From MADRE3 sp963718195 (GTDB lineage Bacteria; Desulfobacterota; Desulfobulbia; Desulfobulbales; Desulfocapsaceae), in assembly GCA_963718195.1 (NCBI GenBank), contig CAVQYQ010000003.1, positions 248,001 to 312,000 on the forward strand: a stretch of 64,000 nt of DNA. The letters run 5' to 3'. Below the pieces are notes generated by a model. That model saw only the letters and a program-made list of their open reading frames with translations, ran no database searches and had not been told where the DNA came from. Shown here piece after piece: positions 1 through 8,858 of the stretch (its first letter is position 1; every line of letters starts with the position of its first letter). A program made the translations under genes and the position numbers.

Positions 1-295
1 ATTCTTCGGCCCATTCGGGCGGGATGAGGTCTGGTCGAGTGGAGAGTATCTGGCCTATTTTGATAAAAGTGGGGCCAAGCGTCTCAAGCACCATACGGGC
101 CCTCACGGGCCTGGTAAGATCCTGGTATTGCGGAGCCTGATCTTTTTCAATATCTTCTTGAGATTTACCCAGCAGACGATGGAGACCGGTATCCGTGATT
201 ACTTCACGAAATCCGAACTTGGAGAGAACCTTGAGTATTTCTGCGAGTCGCTTGGTATTCTGAAAAGTCCTTTTTATTGAAGAAATTTTCATCAT
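1..295 (-). CDS. AarF/ABC1/UbiB family protein, N-terminal part (cut by window edge)
   Basis: Only the first 98 or so codons are inside the window; the gene runs off the left edge. The reverse strand reads MMKISSIKRT and later LGPTFIKIGQILSTRPDLIP, the hallmark opening of the AarF/ABC1/UbiB atypical kinase family (the K-x-GQ 'KIGQ' motif). Family members support quinone biosynthesis and have a protein-kinase-like fold. Two adjacent ATG codons (295 and 292) could start it; no strong Shine-Dalgarno is visible. It follows the HDOD gene by 15 bases on the same strand, so the two are probably cotranscribed. The family is sure; the exact role cannot be judged from this fragment. Confidence 0.85.
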   Translation of the reverse strand, partial: MMKISSIKRTFQNTKRLAEILKVLSKFGFREVITDTGLHRLLGKSQEDIEKDQAPQYQDLTRPVRARMVLETLGPTFIKIGQILSTRPDLIPPEWAEE

Positions 296-310
296 CTTGA
301 ACTGAACAAC

Positions 311-1198
311 TCAGGTAGTAATAATTGTTAAAATTGCGCGATCACGATCGCTGCTGATAACCAGTTCCTGCTGCCATCGTGCAAAAAGAGATGTATTCCA
401 CTCCAGACCATAATCATTCCAAACGGTTTTTACATCGGGAATCTGACTGTCAAAAAGAGAGGCAAGATCTGCGGTGTCGGTTTCAGTTTCACTGCAGTGA
501 AGATGTGACAACAGGTCCGCTAATTGGATGACCCCCGGAAGAAGAGGGTCATTGGCTGATTCAAGCGGTCTGTGGTGGCAGCCGGTTGTGTCAAGCAGTG
601 ATTTGGGGAAAAGCCATCGTTTCAACAACCGGTAGCCAACCTCATCGTGGCCGATCGAAAACAGTTCATGCTCCTGCTGGTATGAGTCGGGATGATGTGC
701 AGATGACGACTCGAACACGTCGGTATAATCGCCATTCAGACTGATCAGCATGGCAAGCTTGCCAATGTCGTGGATAAGTCCTGCGATAAATAATTCACTC
801 GGGGAACGATTGATATCCTCGCTGATTATTTTTGCCGCAAGACCCGTTAGAAATGAATGTTCCCAGAAACTGTTTATCAGCTCTCGATTATTTCGATACG
901 CTTCGCGAAATGAATTGAAGACGGCTTTGCCAAGAACGATGTTCCTGATTTCGTTGAATCCCAGCACCATAACAGCTTTATCGATTGTGCTTACCTGGCG
1001 GGGCAGGCCAAAAAAAGCAGAATTTGCAATCTTCAGAATGGTCAAACACATTGCCTGGTCCGGAAGCACTGCTTTCATCAGGTCCTGCGCAGAGCTTTCA
1101 GGATCTCCGGTCACACTGATTACCTTGGAGACGGTAGCTGGAAGTGCCGGGAATGCATCGACCTGATTAAGAATTGTCCTGCTCAATTTGGTTGTCAT
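311..1198 (-). CDS. HDOD domain protein
   Basis: A 295-residue protein consisting mainly of an HDOD domain, a relative of HD phosphohydrolases that usually lacks enzymatic activity and acts in signalling. Visible signs are FPALPATVSKVISV near the N terminus, ILKIANSAFFGLPRQVSTID around residues 55-75, and FIAGLIHDIGKLAMLI about residue 140, where an HD pair and DIGK are retained. The ATG (1196-1198) overlaps the stop of the upstream regulator gene in an ATGA arrangement, so the two are translationally coupled. The pairing suggests a shared signalling task, possibly c-di-GMP related, but the partner and output are unknown. Confidence 0.88.
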   Translation of the reverse strand: MTTKLSRTILNQVDAFPALPATVSKVISVTGDPESSAQDLMKAVLPDQAMCLTILKIANSAFFGLPRQVSTIDKAVMVLGFNEIRNIVLGKAVFNSFREAYRNNRELINSFWEHSFLTGLAAKIISEDINRSPSELFIAGLIHDIGKLAMLISLNGDYTDVFESSSAHHPDSYQQEHELFSIGHDEVGYRLLKRWLFPKSLLDTTGCHHRPLESANDPLLPGVIQLADLLSHLHCSETETDTADLASLFDSQIPDVKTVWNDYGLEWNTSLFARWQQELVISSDRDRAILTIITT

Positions 1199-2865
1199 AG
1201 TGAATGGCTGGGAAGTGATTCGGTAATCTTGTTAATGGATGTTTCAATGATTCCGTCCGGCAGTTCCATGAGCTGATTGTTCTTTATGAGTTCCAGGGTC
1301 TGTATAACCAGCAGCGGGTCAAATTGTTGGCCGGCGCCATGGGTCAGCTCGTCGATGATCTGTTCTGGTTCGAGCCTGTTTCGATGGGGTCGGTCTTCAT
1401 TCATTGCCGCCAGGGCATCAACGAGCGCAAAAATACGGGCGCCAAGGGGTATCTCATCACCTTTCAGTCCATCGGGATACCCGCTTCCATCATAGCGCTC
1501 GCCGTGGTAAAGCAGAATTGCCCGTTCATTTGAAAAATAATCAAACATCTCTGTGAGCTCTGCAAGCTTAAAGGGAAAATCATCCATAATCTCTCTGTCG
1601 TCATCCGTGAAGAGTTCCTGCTTACTGATCATTTCATTGTGGAGCAGAAAACGGATGGACGTATGGAGCGTAATGGCATTTCTGAAAGTCTCTATAACCG
1701 TGTCCGGTAAATTCATGTGCTGGCCGAGCAGTTCAACATATTTCCGAACATTTTCAATATGGCCACGGTTTTTATTGCCTCCTATATCCTTGGCCAGAAG
1801 TTGGAGAGAATCAAGCGCTGAGGTCCGGGTCTTGGTAAGAATGCGTGAGAGTGTCTCTTTCAGAAACATCAGGTTTTGCTTGGTAGTTTCTGCAGAATCA
1901 GTCTGCTGCTGGCTGAAAACAGCAACACGATCCCTTCCCTCTGATTTGGCGGTAAAAAGAGCCCGCTCCGCCATTGAAATAAATTCATCCGGATTTTGGG
2001 GCTGGTGATCGACCAGGGAAACAATCCCGGTTGAAACAGTTATGATTCTCTGTTCCCGGTTTCTGGTAAACGGGCGTTGCAGCAGATCCTCTCGAAGTGA
2101 TTCAGCGAGAGAGCGTGCCTCTAAGAGACTGGTATTGCTCAGCAGTGCTATAAAAATCTCACCACTGAAACGAAAGCAGAGTCCGTTGGGCTGGGTTGCC
2201 TTGGTCAGGCGGGCGGCAAAATCGTTGAGAACAAAGTCGCCAAAAGAGGTGCCGGCAGACTTGTTGAGTTCGTAAAAGTAGTCGATATCCAGGATCAGCA
2301 TGGTCATCTCGGAATAATTGACGATGCATTTCTCAAACTCTTTTGGCAGCAATGTGTTGAGATGCCGCCTGTTGTACAAACCGGTCAGGCCATCACGCAG
2401 GGCAACGATGTCCAGGAATTCGCTATGGAGTTCCATCGATTGCTGCTGCTGCTCCAGTTTGTCTGTAATTTCTATTATTTTTGCATCTTTTTGAGCATTA
2501 TCCTGGTTAATGTCTTTGATTTTCAGTAGAAATTCTATCTGACTGCACAGATTTGTGTCTGTTAGGGGGTGAGGGAAACAGCTCACAATACCCGGGAAAT
2601 TCTTCGCTTCCTGAGGTTTGATGCCAAGGCCGAGGATCGGAATGTCCGGTGGCAGATCAGGGCGCGAAAAGAAGGCCGACACTTCATTATCTGGTCGATC
2701 GGCCATAATGATATCGATAGTATGACGAAGACACAATGACCGGATGTTAGCCGAGCTGTTTGCAGTAACCAGCTGGAACCCTTTGTCTGTCAGGAGTCGG
2801 CGGTCCAGGTCAGGGAGTCCCTGGCCTGAATCAATTATTAGAATGTGTATCTCTCCGTCTGTCAT
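1195..2865 (-). CDS. REC-like / degenerate GGDEF / HD-GYP-like regulator
   Basis: With the ATG at 2865 the product is 556 residues: a receiver-like N terminus (HILIIDSGQG at the start), a GGDEF-type domain beginning ALRDGLTGLYNRRHL, and a C-terminal half resembling HD-GYP (HGERYDGSGYPDGLKGDEIP, near residue 470). The diguanylate cyclase signature reads SGEIF at about residues 234-238 instead of GGDEF, no RxxD inhibitory site precedes it, and the HD pair expected upstream of the GYP motif is not recognisable. It therefore looks like a c-di-GMP-related sensor or effector rather than an active cyclase; this is inference. The frame stays open to a TTG at 3204, adding 113 residues that resemble no domain I know; the start is uncertain. 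It is coupled to the HDOD gene by a 4-base overlap. Confidence 0.75.
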   Translation of the reverse strand: MTDGEIHILIIDSGQGLPDLDRRLLTDKGFQLVTANSSANIRSLCLRHTIDIIMADRPDNEVSAFFSRPDLPPDIPILGLGIKPQEAKNFPGIVSCFPHPLTDTNLCSQIEFLLKIKDINQDNAQKDAKIIEITDKLEQQQQSMELHSEFLDIVALRDGLTGLYNRRHLNTLLPKEFEKCIVNYSEMTMLILDIDYFYELNKSAGTSFGDFVLNDFAARLTKATQPNGLCFRFSGEIFIALLSNTSLLEARSLAESLREDLLQRPFTRNREQRIITVSTGIVSLVDHQPQNPDEFISMAERALFTAKSEGRDRVAVFSQQQTDSAETTKQNLMFLKETLSRILTKTRTSALDSLQLLAKDIGGNKNRGHIENVRKYVELLGQHMNLPDTVIETFRNAITLHTSIRFLLHNEMISKQELFTDDDREIMDDFPFKLAELTEMFDYFSNERAILLYHGERYDGSGYPDGLKGDEIPLGARIFALVDALAAMNEDRPHRNRLEPEQIIDELTHGAGQQFDPLLVIQTLELIKNNQLMELPDGIIETSINKITESLPSHSL

Positions 2866-3220
2866 AGGTGGCTGGCGGGTGATGCGAAAAAGAGTGGCTC
2901 GTCTAAAATCATCTCCGGTACATGAAAAGTATATAAGCTCAGGAAATAAAATACAAATTTTCAGGTGAAAAAGCGGACTTTTATTACTGCGGCGGTTTGC
3001 CGGGTATGCTCTGAGAGAGGTAAAAAAAGAACAAGCAGTACGATGTTCTTGATCGATCAACGACTTTAACGATGTATCTATCTGGTGCGAGATAGTTTCT
3101 GGCAGATTCTGGTCCGCTGGCCAGATAATTTCATACAGATTGTGAAACTGGATGTGGCGGTTCAGGAAGACCCCGATTAGAATAGGCCAAAACTCATTTT
3201 TCAATCACCATATAATTACC
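2866..3220. other. Region between divergent regulator and dnaG starts
   Basis: If the regulator starts at ATG 2865 and dnaG at ATG 3221, about 355 bases are free for divergent promoters. I see no convincing -35/-10 pair. The reverse frame is open through most of it, up to a TTG at 3204, so part may instead encode an N-terminal extension of the regulator. I see no RNA gene or repeat. Confidence 0.4.
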
Positions 3221-5038
3221 ATGGCACAATTTACCGACAATAGAGAAGATATTACTGCAGAGATCAAAGAACGGGCTGATATTGTTCAGATTATCGGAGA
3301 GCATGTAAATCTGAAGCGCAGCGGTGTCAGGTATCTCGGGATCTGCCCGTTTCACCACGAGAAAACCCCCTCTTTTTCTGTTCATGCCGGTCAGCAGTTT
3401 TATCACTGTTTTGGCTGCAAGGAATCAGGTGATGTCTTCTCGTTCATGATGAAATATCATAATCTTGATTTTAGAGGAGCTTTGAAAGCGCTGGCTCAGC
3501 GCTACCAGATCGAGCTGCCGGAGAGAAAAAAGAGCAGGGCGCAACAGGAACAGGATCAGAAACGGGATCTGCTGTTTGCCGTCAATAAAAAAGCTGCAGC
3601 CTGTTTCAGGCACTATCTGCTTGATTCAAAGAGGAGCGCAAAGGCCCGGCGTTATCTCGAAGAACGTGGCATCGGCAGTGATTTACAGGAACGGTATCAG
3701 CTTGGGTTTGCACCCTCACCTGATGCGGCTGGCTGGAATTTTCTCGGTTCTCAATTCGACCCCCGGGAACGTGAGCTGGCGGTCGAAGTGGGATTGCTTG
3801 CTGATAAACAGCAACGTGGAACATACGACCGGTTCAGAAATCGGATCATTTTTCCCATCGTAGATGCAAGAGGGCGTGTCGCCGGTTTCGGCGGGCGCAT
3901 TCTTGGTGACGAGAATCCTAAATACCTCAACTCCCCGGAAAGCATTATATATAATAAAAGTAGACTATTGTTCGGCTTATTTAATCAGCGTGATGCCATC
4001 CGGAGGCAGCGAAGAGCTGTCATGGTGGAAGGTAACTTTGACCTGCTGTCACTGATATCGCACGGACTTGAGCCGGTTGTCGCCCCGCTTGGGACGGCCT
4101 TGACGCGGGAACAGGTGAGAATACTGAAACCTCTGGTGGATGAAGTCGTACTGTTGTTTGATGGCGACGAGGCCGGAGTCAAAGCAGTCGAGCGTTCTGT
4201 CGGCATTTTCCTGGCCGAACAGGTCAGCGGTCGGGTAGTCGTCCTGCCGCAGCACCATGATCCGGATACCTTTGTCAGGGAACATGGGATAGCAACATTG
4301 AATAAATGCATTGAAGAGGCCGAAACCTTGCCGGAGTTCCTGCTTGACAGACTTGTTGCCAGGTATGGGTTGACCCTGGATGGCAAGGGTAGGATAATCG
4401 AGGAATTAAAACCGTTGATTTCTGCGGCAGTGTCTCCGCTTCAGCGATCTGTGTGGGCAGCACATTTTGCCAAATTACTTGGGGTTGAGCCGGAAATAAT
4501 TCTCAAGCAGGCAGCGAAGCAGGCGACCGCCCCTGTACCGACAGAGCCCGCCTCTCTGTCACCATCAAAACCAGCGCATGCCAAACCGATAAACGGACCC
4601 CTCAAGGCGCTTCTCAACTTTATGGTGCTGCACCCGGAACATTTCGAAATTTTGGAAGAAAATGGGTTGGCCGAGGAGTTGAGTGGGACCATCGGTGAAG
4701 TGATTTTTCTGCAGCTTAAAATATTGTCTGAGCAGCAGCAGAATGAGATCCATCCTGAGGATCTGCTGACGGTTCTGCCAGAAGGCGAAGAACGATCCCT
4801 GGTAGCGTCCCTTCTTCTCAAGGCGCCTGAGTACGAGAGGTCCAAAGAAACGGATAAACCTGATATGGACGAACTTGAAGAAATTCGACGGTGGCTGAGG
4901 GAGTCAGGATTGCGTAGACGTTCAGATCAATTGATTGTTGCGATTAATGAAGCTCAAAAGAACAATGATTTTAGTGAAATAAGTGAGTTGATGCAGCAGA
5001 AGATGACGATTGATAGCGAATTGAAAAAGCGGCCATGA
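3221..5038 (+). CDS. dnaG: DNA primase
   Basis: A 605-residue primase that makes RNA primers for lagging-strand synthesis. With ATG 3221 (MAQFTDNRED) the N-terminal zinc finger is canonical: C42-x2-H45 and C63-x2-C66. The catalytic core follows (FGGRILGDENPKYLNSPES), with TOPRIM elements VEGNFDLLSL and LLFDGDEAGVKA carrying the acidic metal-binding residues. The C-terminal third is the variable DnaB-interaction region. The frame extends upstream to 3152, but those residues match no primase. It is followed after 179 bases by rpoD, the classic dnaG-rpoD order. Confidence 0.97.
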   Translation: MAQFTDNREDITAEIKERADIVQIIGEHVNLKRSGVRYLGICPFHHEKTPSFSVHAGQQFYHCFGCKESGDVFSFMMKYHNLDFRGALKALAQRYQIELPERKKSRAQQEQDQKRDLLFAVNKKAAACFRHYLLDSKRSAKARRYLEERGIGSDLQERYQLGFAPSPDAAGWNFLGSQFDPRERELAVEVGLLADKQQRGTYDRFRNRIIFPIVDARGRVAGFGGRILGDENPKYLNSPESIIYNKSRLLFGLFNQRDAIRRQRRAVMVEGNFDLLSLISHGLEPVVAPLGTALTREQVRILKPLVDEVVLLFDGDEAGVKAVERSVGIFLAEQVSGRVVVLPQHHDPDTFVREHGIATLNKCIEEAETLPEFLLDRLVARYGLTLDGKGRIIEELKPLISAAVSPLQRSVWAAHFAKLLGVEPEIILKQAAKQATAPVPTEPASLSPSKPAHAKPINGPLKALLNFMVLHPEHFEILEENGLAEELSGTIGEVIFLQLKILSEQQQNEIHPEDLLTVLPEGEERSLVASLLLKAPEYERSKETDKPDMDELEEIRRWLRESGLRRRSDQLIVAINEAQKNNDFSEISELMQQKMTIDSELKKRP

Positions 5039-5217
5039 GTTGTTTTTTCATTTTACAACCGGAGAAAGAGAGGGGGGAAAATTGGAAAAATACATACTCG
5101 TTATTGATTTTAGCGCAATTTTACTCTAAAGATGGTTAAATCCTGCGGTGATGGAGCGTATTTGTTCCAAATTTCTCTGTTGGGACATAAGGTGGGCGTG
5201 AATGTCAAGGGGGAAAA

Positions 5218-6876
5218 ATGATAGCGGACGATTTTGATACCAACGCTGGGGAAGATTACGATATGGTTGATAATGAAGAGGAAGTTGAAGATGATGACGC
5301 ATCTAACTGGGACCTGACCGGCATTTACAGCTCTGAAGAGAAGCCCGTACCTATCATGCTTCCTGAAGACGTTGCCGAGGATAGGCGCGGAAAGGCAGGC
5401 GGAGACCGACGCAGTGGCCCTTTCAGTGATCGTCGCAGAGGAGATCGGAGACGTTTATCCCGTTCACCATCAAAAGCGGGCAAGCATTCTGCCGATCCAA
5501 TGAATATTTACCTGCGGGAGATGGGGAGTTTAACCCTGCTCAGCCACAAAGAAGAGCTGAAGCTTGCCCAGCTTGTGGAAGAAGGAAAGTACCGCGTGCA
5601 AAATGCCGTTCTTTCAACCCCTCTGGCCCAGCCGGTTCTGCATGAAATTGTCTCGGATCTGGAAAGTGGCAGCCGAAAGATTTTTCAAACGATTCACGGT
5701 ATACCTGACAACGAGCCGGCGGTTATCAAGCGGGAACTCAAATCTTTTTATGATAAGGCAGAAAAAGCAGCAGAGCTTGACGTTCAGCGTGAGGTTTTGC
5801 TTGAAGAGCTCCGTCGTACTGACTTCAAAAGTCCAAGATATCTTGAATTAAGGGAATCAGTTTTCGCCAAAGGCTTAGAAATTTCAGCGCTTTTTGATAA
5901 GAAGCTGATCTGTCAGGAGTGTGTCAACTCGATTGCTAACGGGCTGGATGAACTTTCCAGGCGGTTTCGACAGGTTCTTGTTGAAATGGTCAAGGATCAG
6001 ACACTCACCGCTGACGACCAAACTGCTGATTCAGCTGTTCTCAACGCCGTTGAGAATCAGGTGAACTGGCAATTTATGGGAGAGTCAGGACTTGATGCAG
6101 AAGCCTTGAAACAATTACAGTCTGAAATCGAGTCGGGACGCGATATTACAAAACATGCCAAGGAATCGTTGGTGCGGGCTAACCTGCGACTGGTGATTTC
6201 CGTTTCCAAAAAATTTGTCAACCGCGGTCTTCAGTTCTCTGACCTGATACAGGAGGGCAACATTGGTCTGATGAAAGCCGTTGAGAAGTTCGACTATCAT
6301 CGGGGGTACAAATTCAGTACATATGCAACCTGGTGGATCAGGCAGGCAATCACCCGGGGCATTGCCGACCAGGGAAGAACCATTCGGCTTCCGGTTCACA
6401 TGATTGAAACGATTAACCGTTTACTCAGAGTCTCCAAAGATTTCCTGCTTGAAGAACATCGTGAACCGACACCGGAAGAGATGGCAGATCAGTTGGGAAC
6501 AGAGGTTACGAAGGTAAAGTCGGCACTTAAAATTGCCAAAGATGCCATTTCCCTGGATACCCCTGTCGGTGATGATGGTGAGACCCAGCTTGGTGACTTT
6601 ATTGAGGACAGTGACAGACCGGGCCCACATGATATTTCCATGACAGCAAGTCTGCGGGAGTGTTTGAACCTGGTGATGTCATCGTTGACTCCGCGTGAGG
6701 CCAAAGTTCTCAGAATGCGATATGGTATAGATGTCGATTGCGATCACACCCTCGAGGAGGTCGGTAAATGTTTTGAGGTAACCCGCGAAAGGATTCGACA
6801 GATTGAAGCACAGGCGATTCAAAAGCTCAAACATCCTTCACGAATTGACGAATTACGGGTCTTTATGACCGATTAG
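5218..6876 (+). CDS. rpoD: RNA polymerase primary sigma factor RpoD (sigma-70)
   Basis: A 552-residue sigma-70. Region 1.2 reads DPMNIYLREMGSLTLLSHKE (about residue 95 on); a non-conserved helical insert follows; region 2 has ANLRLVISVSKKFVNRGLQF and YKFSTYATWWIRQAITRGIA; region 4 ends with TLEEVGKCFEVTRERIRQIE, the -35-binding helix-turn-helix. Position after dnaG supports identity as the housekeeping sigma. The N terminus is odd: residues 1-57 are strongly acidic and 58-92 are arginine-rich (DRRSGPFSDRRRGDRRR), and I cannot recognise the usual region 1.1 fold. ATG 5218 is preceded by a GGGGGAAAA stretch that may serve as ribosome binding site. Confidence 0.95.
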   Translation: MIADDFDTNAGEDYDMVDNEEEVEDDDASNWDLTGIYSSEEKPVPIMLPEDVAEDRRGKAGGDRRSGPFSDRRRGDRRRLSRSPSKAGKHSADPMNIYLREMGSLTLLSHKEELKLAQLVEEGKYRVQNAVLSTPLAQPVLHEIVSDLESGSRKIFQTIHGIPDNEPAVIKRELKSFYDKAEKAAELDVQREVLLEELRRTDFKSPRYLELRESVFAKGLEISALFDKKLICQECVNSIANGLDELSRRFRQVLVEMVKDQTLTADDQTADSAVLNAVENQVNWQFMGESGLDAEALKQLQSEIESGRDITKHAKESLVRANLRLVISVSKKFVNRGLQFSDLIQEGNIGLMKAVEKFDYHRGYKFSTYATWWIRQAITRGIADQGRTIRLPVHMIETINRLLRVSKDFLLEEHREPTPEEMADQLGTEVTKVKSALKIAKDAISLDTPVGDDGETQLGDFIEDSDRPGPHDISMTASLRECLNLVMSSLTPREAKVLRMRYGIDVDCDHTLEEVGKCFEVTRERIRQIEAQAIQKLKHPSRIDELRVFMTD

Positions 6877-6916
6877 ATCTCCGTTTTGTTTTTCACACTG
6901 TCATTAATCATAAAAG

Positions 6917-6949
6917 TGCTGCCCTGCTCGCCTGAGGGCAGCATTTTTA
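6917..6949 (+). terminator. Rho-independent terminator of dnaG-rpoD
   Basis: A perfect 9-base stem (TGCTGCCCT at 6917-6925, AGGGCAGCA at 6935-6943) with a 9-base loop is followed by a short T run. It lies 40 bases after the rpoD stop and separates rpoD from dprA. Confidence 0.85.
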
Positions 6950-6991
6950 TTTACCAGATAGAGCCCAGCGGCGAGAGTGCATGACCCTTCA

Positions 6992-8092
6992 ATGAACACC
7001 ATAAGAGACTGGATAGCCCTCAGTCTGGCTTCAGGGCTGGGACCTTCGGGATTCTGGAATCTCGTGAAGTCAGCGGGATCCCCCAGTTCTGTTCTTGATA
7101 TGTCGTATACTGATCTCAACCAGGTAGCAGGTCTCAGAAAAGCGCAGCTGGATGGGTTGAGGGAACGTGATAAGCTCAGAGCTGCCGCCAGCCGTGAGAT
7201 GGATAGGCTCAACAGAGCAGATGCACTGCCGGTTATTCTGGATGATCCTGGTTACCCGGCGTTGCTCAGAAAATGCGTTAATCCTCCTCCTGTTTTATAT
7301 GTAAAGGGTAATAAGGATTGTTTGAACAGCACAGCAGTTGCCATCGTCGGCTCTCGAGCGGCAACAGGTTATGGCCGCAGAACCGCCTTTAAACTTGGCA
7401 GAGATCTGGCCCGAAATGGTATAACGGTTGTCTCCGGTCTGGCGACCGGTGTTGATACTGCTGCCCACAGTGGCAGCCTGGAAGGGCCAGGAGTGACAAT
7501 CGGTGTGCTTGGCTGTGGGCTTGATGTGGTATACCCGAGAACAAATAGAAAACTGTACAGTGCGGTGGCCGAGCGCGGTGCGTTGGTAACAGAATATTGT
7601 CTGGGTACGAAACCTGATGGGTTCAGATTTCCTGCACGAAACCGAATTATTGCCGGTCTGTGCCGTGGGGTTGTCGTTGTTGAGGCTGCCAGGAAATCGG
7701 GATCTCTTATCACTGTTCAGCATGCGCTGGACGAGGGAAGAGACGTTTTTGCGGTTCCGGGTCAAGTCGATTCGATGAAAAGCAGCGGCACCCACTGGCT
7801 GCTCCAGCAGGGCGCATCGCTCGTTGTCTCAGCAGCTGATATACTTGAGGGTTTGGGGATGGAGTCCAAGGACTTTGGGCATCAGGCTGAGCTGAGCGAT
7901 TCTGAAGCTACCCTTGATCCGGAAACCAGAGCTCTTTTGTCAACGATTGACCAGTACCCGAAACCAAGAATCGAATTGATCGAGCGCTCTGGTATGAATC
8001 CTGCCAAAATCAGCGAGCACCTGCTCCTGCTCGAGTTGGAAGGGCTGATTGAGATACTGCCCGGGGATCAGATTCGTAGAATCGATACATAA
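6992..8092 (+). CDS. dprA: DNA-processing protein DprA/Smf
   Basis: DprA binds incoming single-stranded DNA and loads RecA during transformation; the family is also widespread in bacteria not known to be competent. The Rossmann-like core shows AIVGSRAATGYGRR and VVSGLATGVDTAAHSGSL, then GVLGCGLDVVYP and EYCLGTKPDGFRFPARNRII, the standard DprA signatures. A winged-helix-like C terminus (about residues 290-365) completes the protein. I prefer ATG 6992 (366 residues, MNTIRDW); a GTG at 6977 in the same frame would add five residues and is an equal possibility. It is first in a run with rpe and pgi. Confidence 0.95.
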   Translation: MNTIRDWIALSLASGLGPSGFWNLVKSAGSPSSVLDMSYTDLNQVAGLRKAQLDGLRERDKLRAAASREMDRLNRADALPVILDDPGYPALLRKCVNPPPVLYVKGNKDCLNSTAVAIVGSRAATGYGRRTAFKLGRDLARNGITVVSGLATGVDTAAHSGSLEGPGVTIGVLGCGLDVVYPRTNRKLYSAVAERGALVTEYCLGTKPDGFRFPARNRIIAGLCRGVVVVEAARKSGSLITVQHALDEGRDVFAVPGQVDSMKSSGTHWLLQQGASLVVSAADILEGLGMESKDFGHQAELSDSEATLDPETRALLSTIDQYPKPRIELIERSGMNPAKISEHLLLLELEGLIEILPGDQIRRIDT

Positions 8093-8147
8093 GTCGAAGC
8101 ACTGTATCTATTTGTCAAATCAATATAACAGCAACAAGGATTAGAAA

Positions 8148-8831
8148 ATGAAAGATATACTCATAGCCCCATCTATTCTCTCAGCTGATTTCGCAGAACT
8201 TGGCAATGAAATACGGGCGGTTGTTGATGCTGGTGCTGACCTGATTCATGTCGATGTCATGGATGGACATTTTGTACCCAATATAACAATAGGGCCGTTG
8301 GTTGTCGAAGCGGCCCGCCGGGTAACCGATAAACCACTTGATGTCCACCTGATGATCAGCAATCCTGATGATTATATCGAAAAATTTGCGCAGGCAGGTG
8401 CAGACTGGATCACGGTTCATGTTGAAGCCTGCACACATCTGCAGCGAACTGTTGCAAGGATCCGGGAATCCGGTTTGCAAGCGGGTGTTGTCCTGAACCC
8501 CGCGACTTCGCTGCAGACCCTTGATTATATCCTGGACGATGTTGACCTGGTCATGATCATGAGCGTTAACCCTGGATTTGGCGGACAGTCTTTTATCCCG
8601 GCAACGCTTGACAAGATAAGGAGTCTGAGGTCGATGATTACCGAGCGTGGTCTGGATATCGGTATCGAGGTGGATGGCGGGGTGAGCCCGGAGACGATTG
8701 GGGTGATTGCCGAGGCCGGAGCCAATATTTTTGTTGCCGGTTCAGCTGTTTACGGCTGTAAAGCGTATGGACCAGTTATTGATGCGTTGCGACGGGAAGC
8801 GGAAAAAGCAAAGGGATCTCGAGCTCGGTAG
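8148..8831 (+). CDS. rpe: Ribulose-phosphate 3-epimerase
   Basis: A 227-residue TIM-barrel enzyme interconverting ribulose 5-phosphate and xylulose 5-phosphate in the pentose phosphate pathway. Diagnostic motifs: APSILSADFAELGNEI at the N terminus, HVDVMDGHFVPNITIGP with metal-binding His and Asp, LDVHLMISNP, MSVNPGFGGQSFIP, and EVDGGVSPET near the C terminus. Length is normal. It lies 55 bases after dprA and 27 before pgi, and with pgi supplies sugar-phosphate interconversion. Confidence 0.97.
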   Translation: MKDILIAPSILSADFAELGNEIRAVVDAGADLIHVDVMDGHFVPNITIGPLVVEAARRVTDKPLDVHLMISNPDDYIEKFAQAGADWITVHVEACTHLQRTVARIRESGLQAGVVLNPATSLQTLDYILDDVDLVMIMSVNPGFGGQSFIPATLDKIRSLRSMITERGLDIGIEVDGGVSPETIGVIAEAGANIFVAGSAVYGCKAYGPVIDALRREAEKAKGSRAR

Positions 8832-8858
8832 CCACCGGGCCGGGACAAGGGGTGTGAT

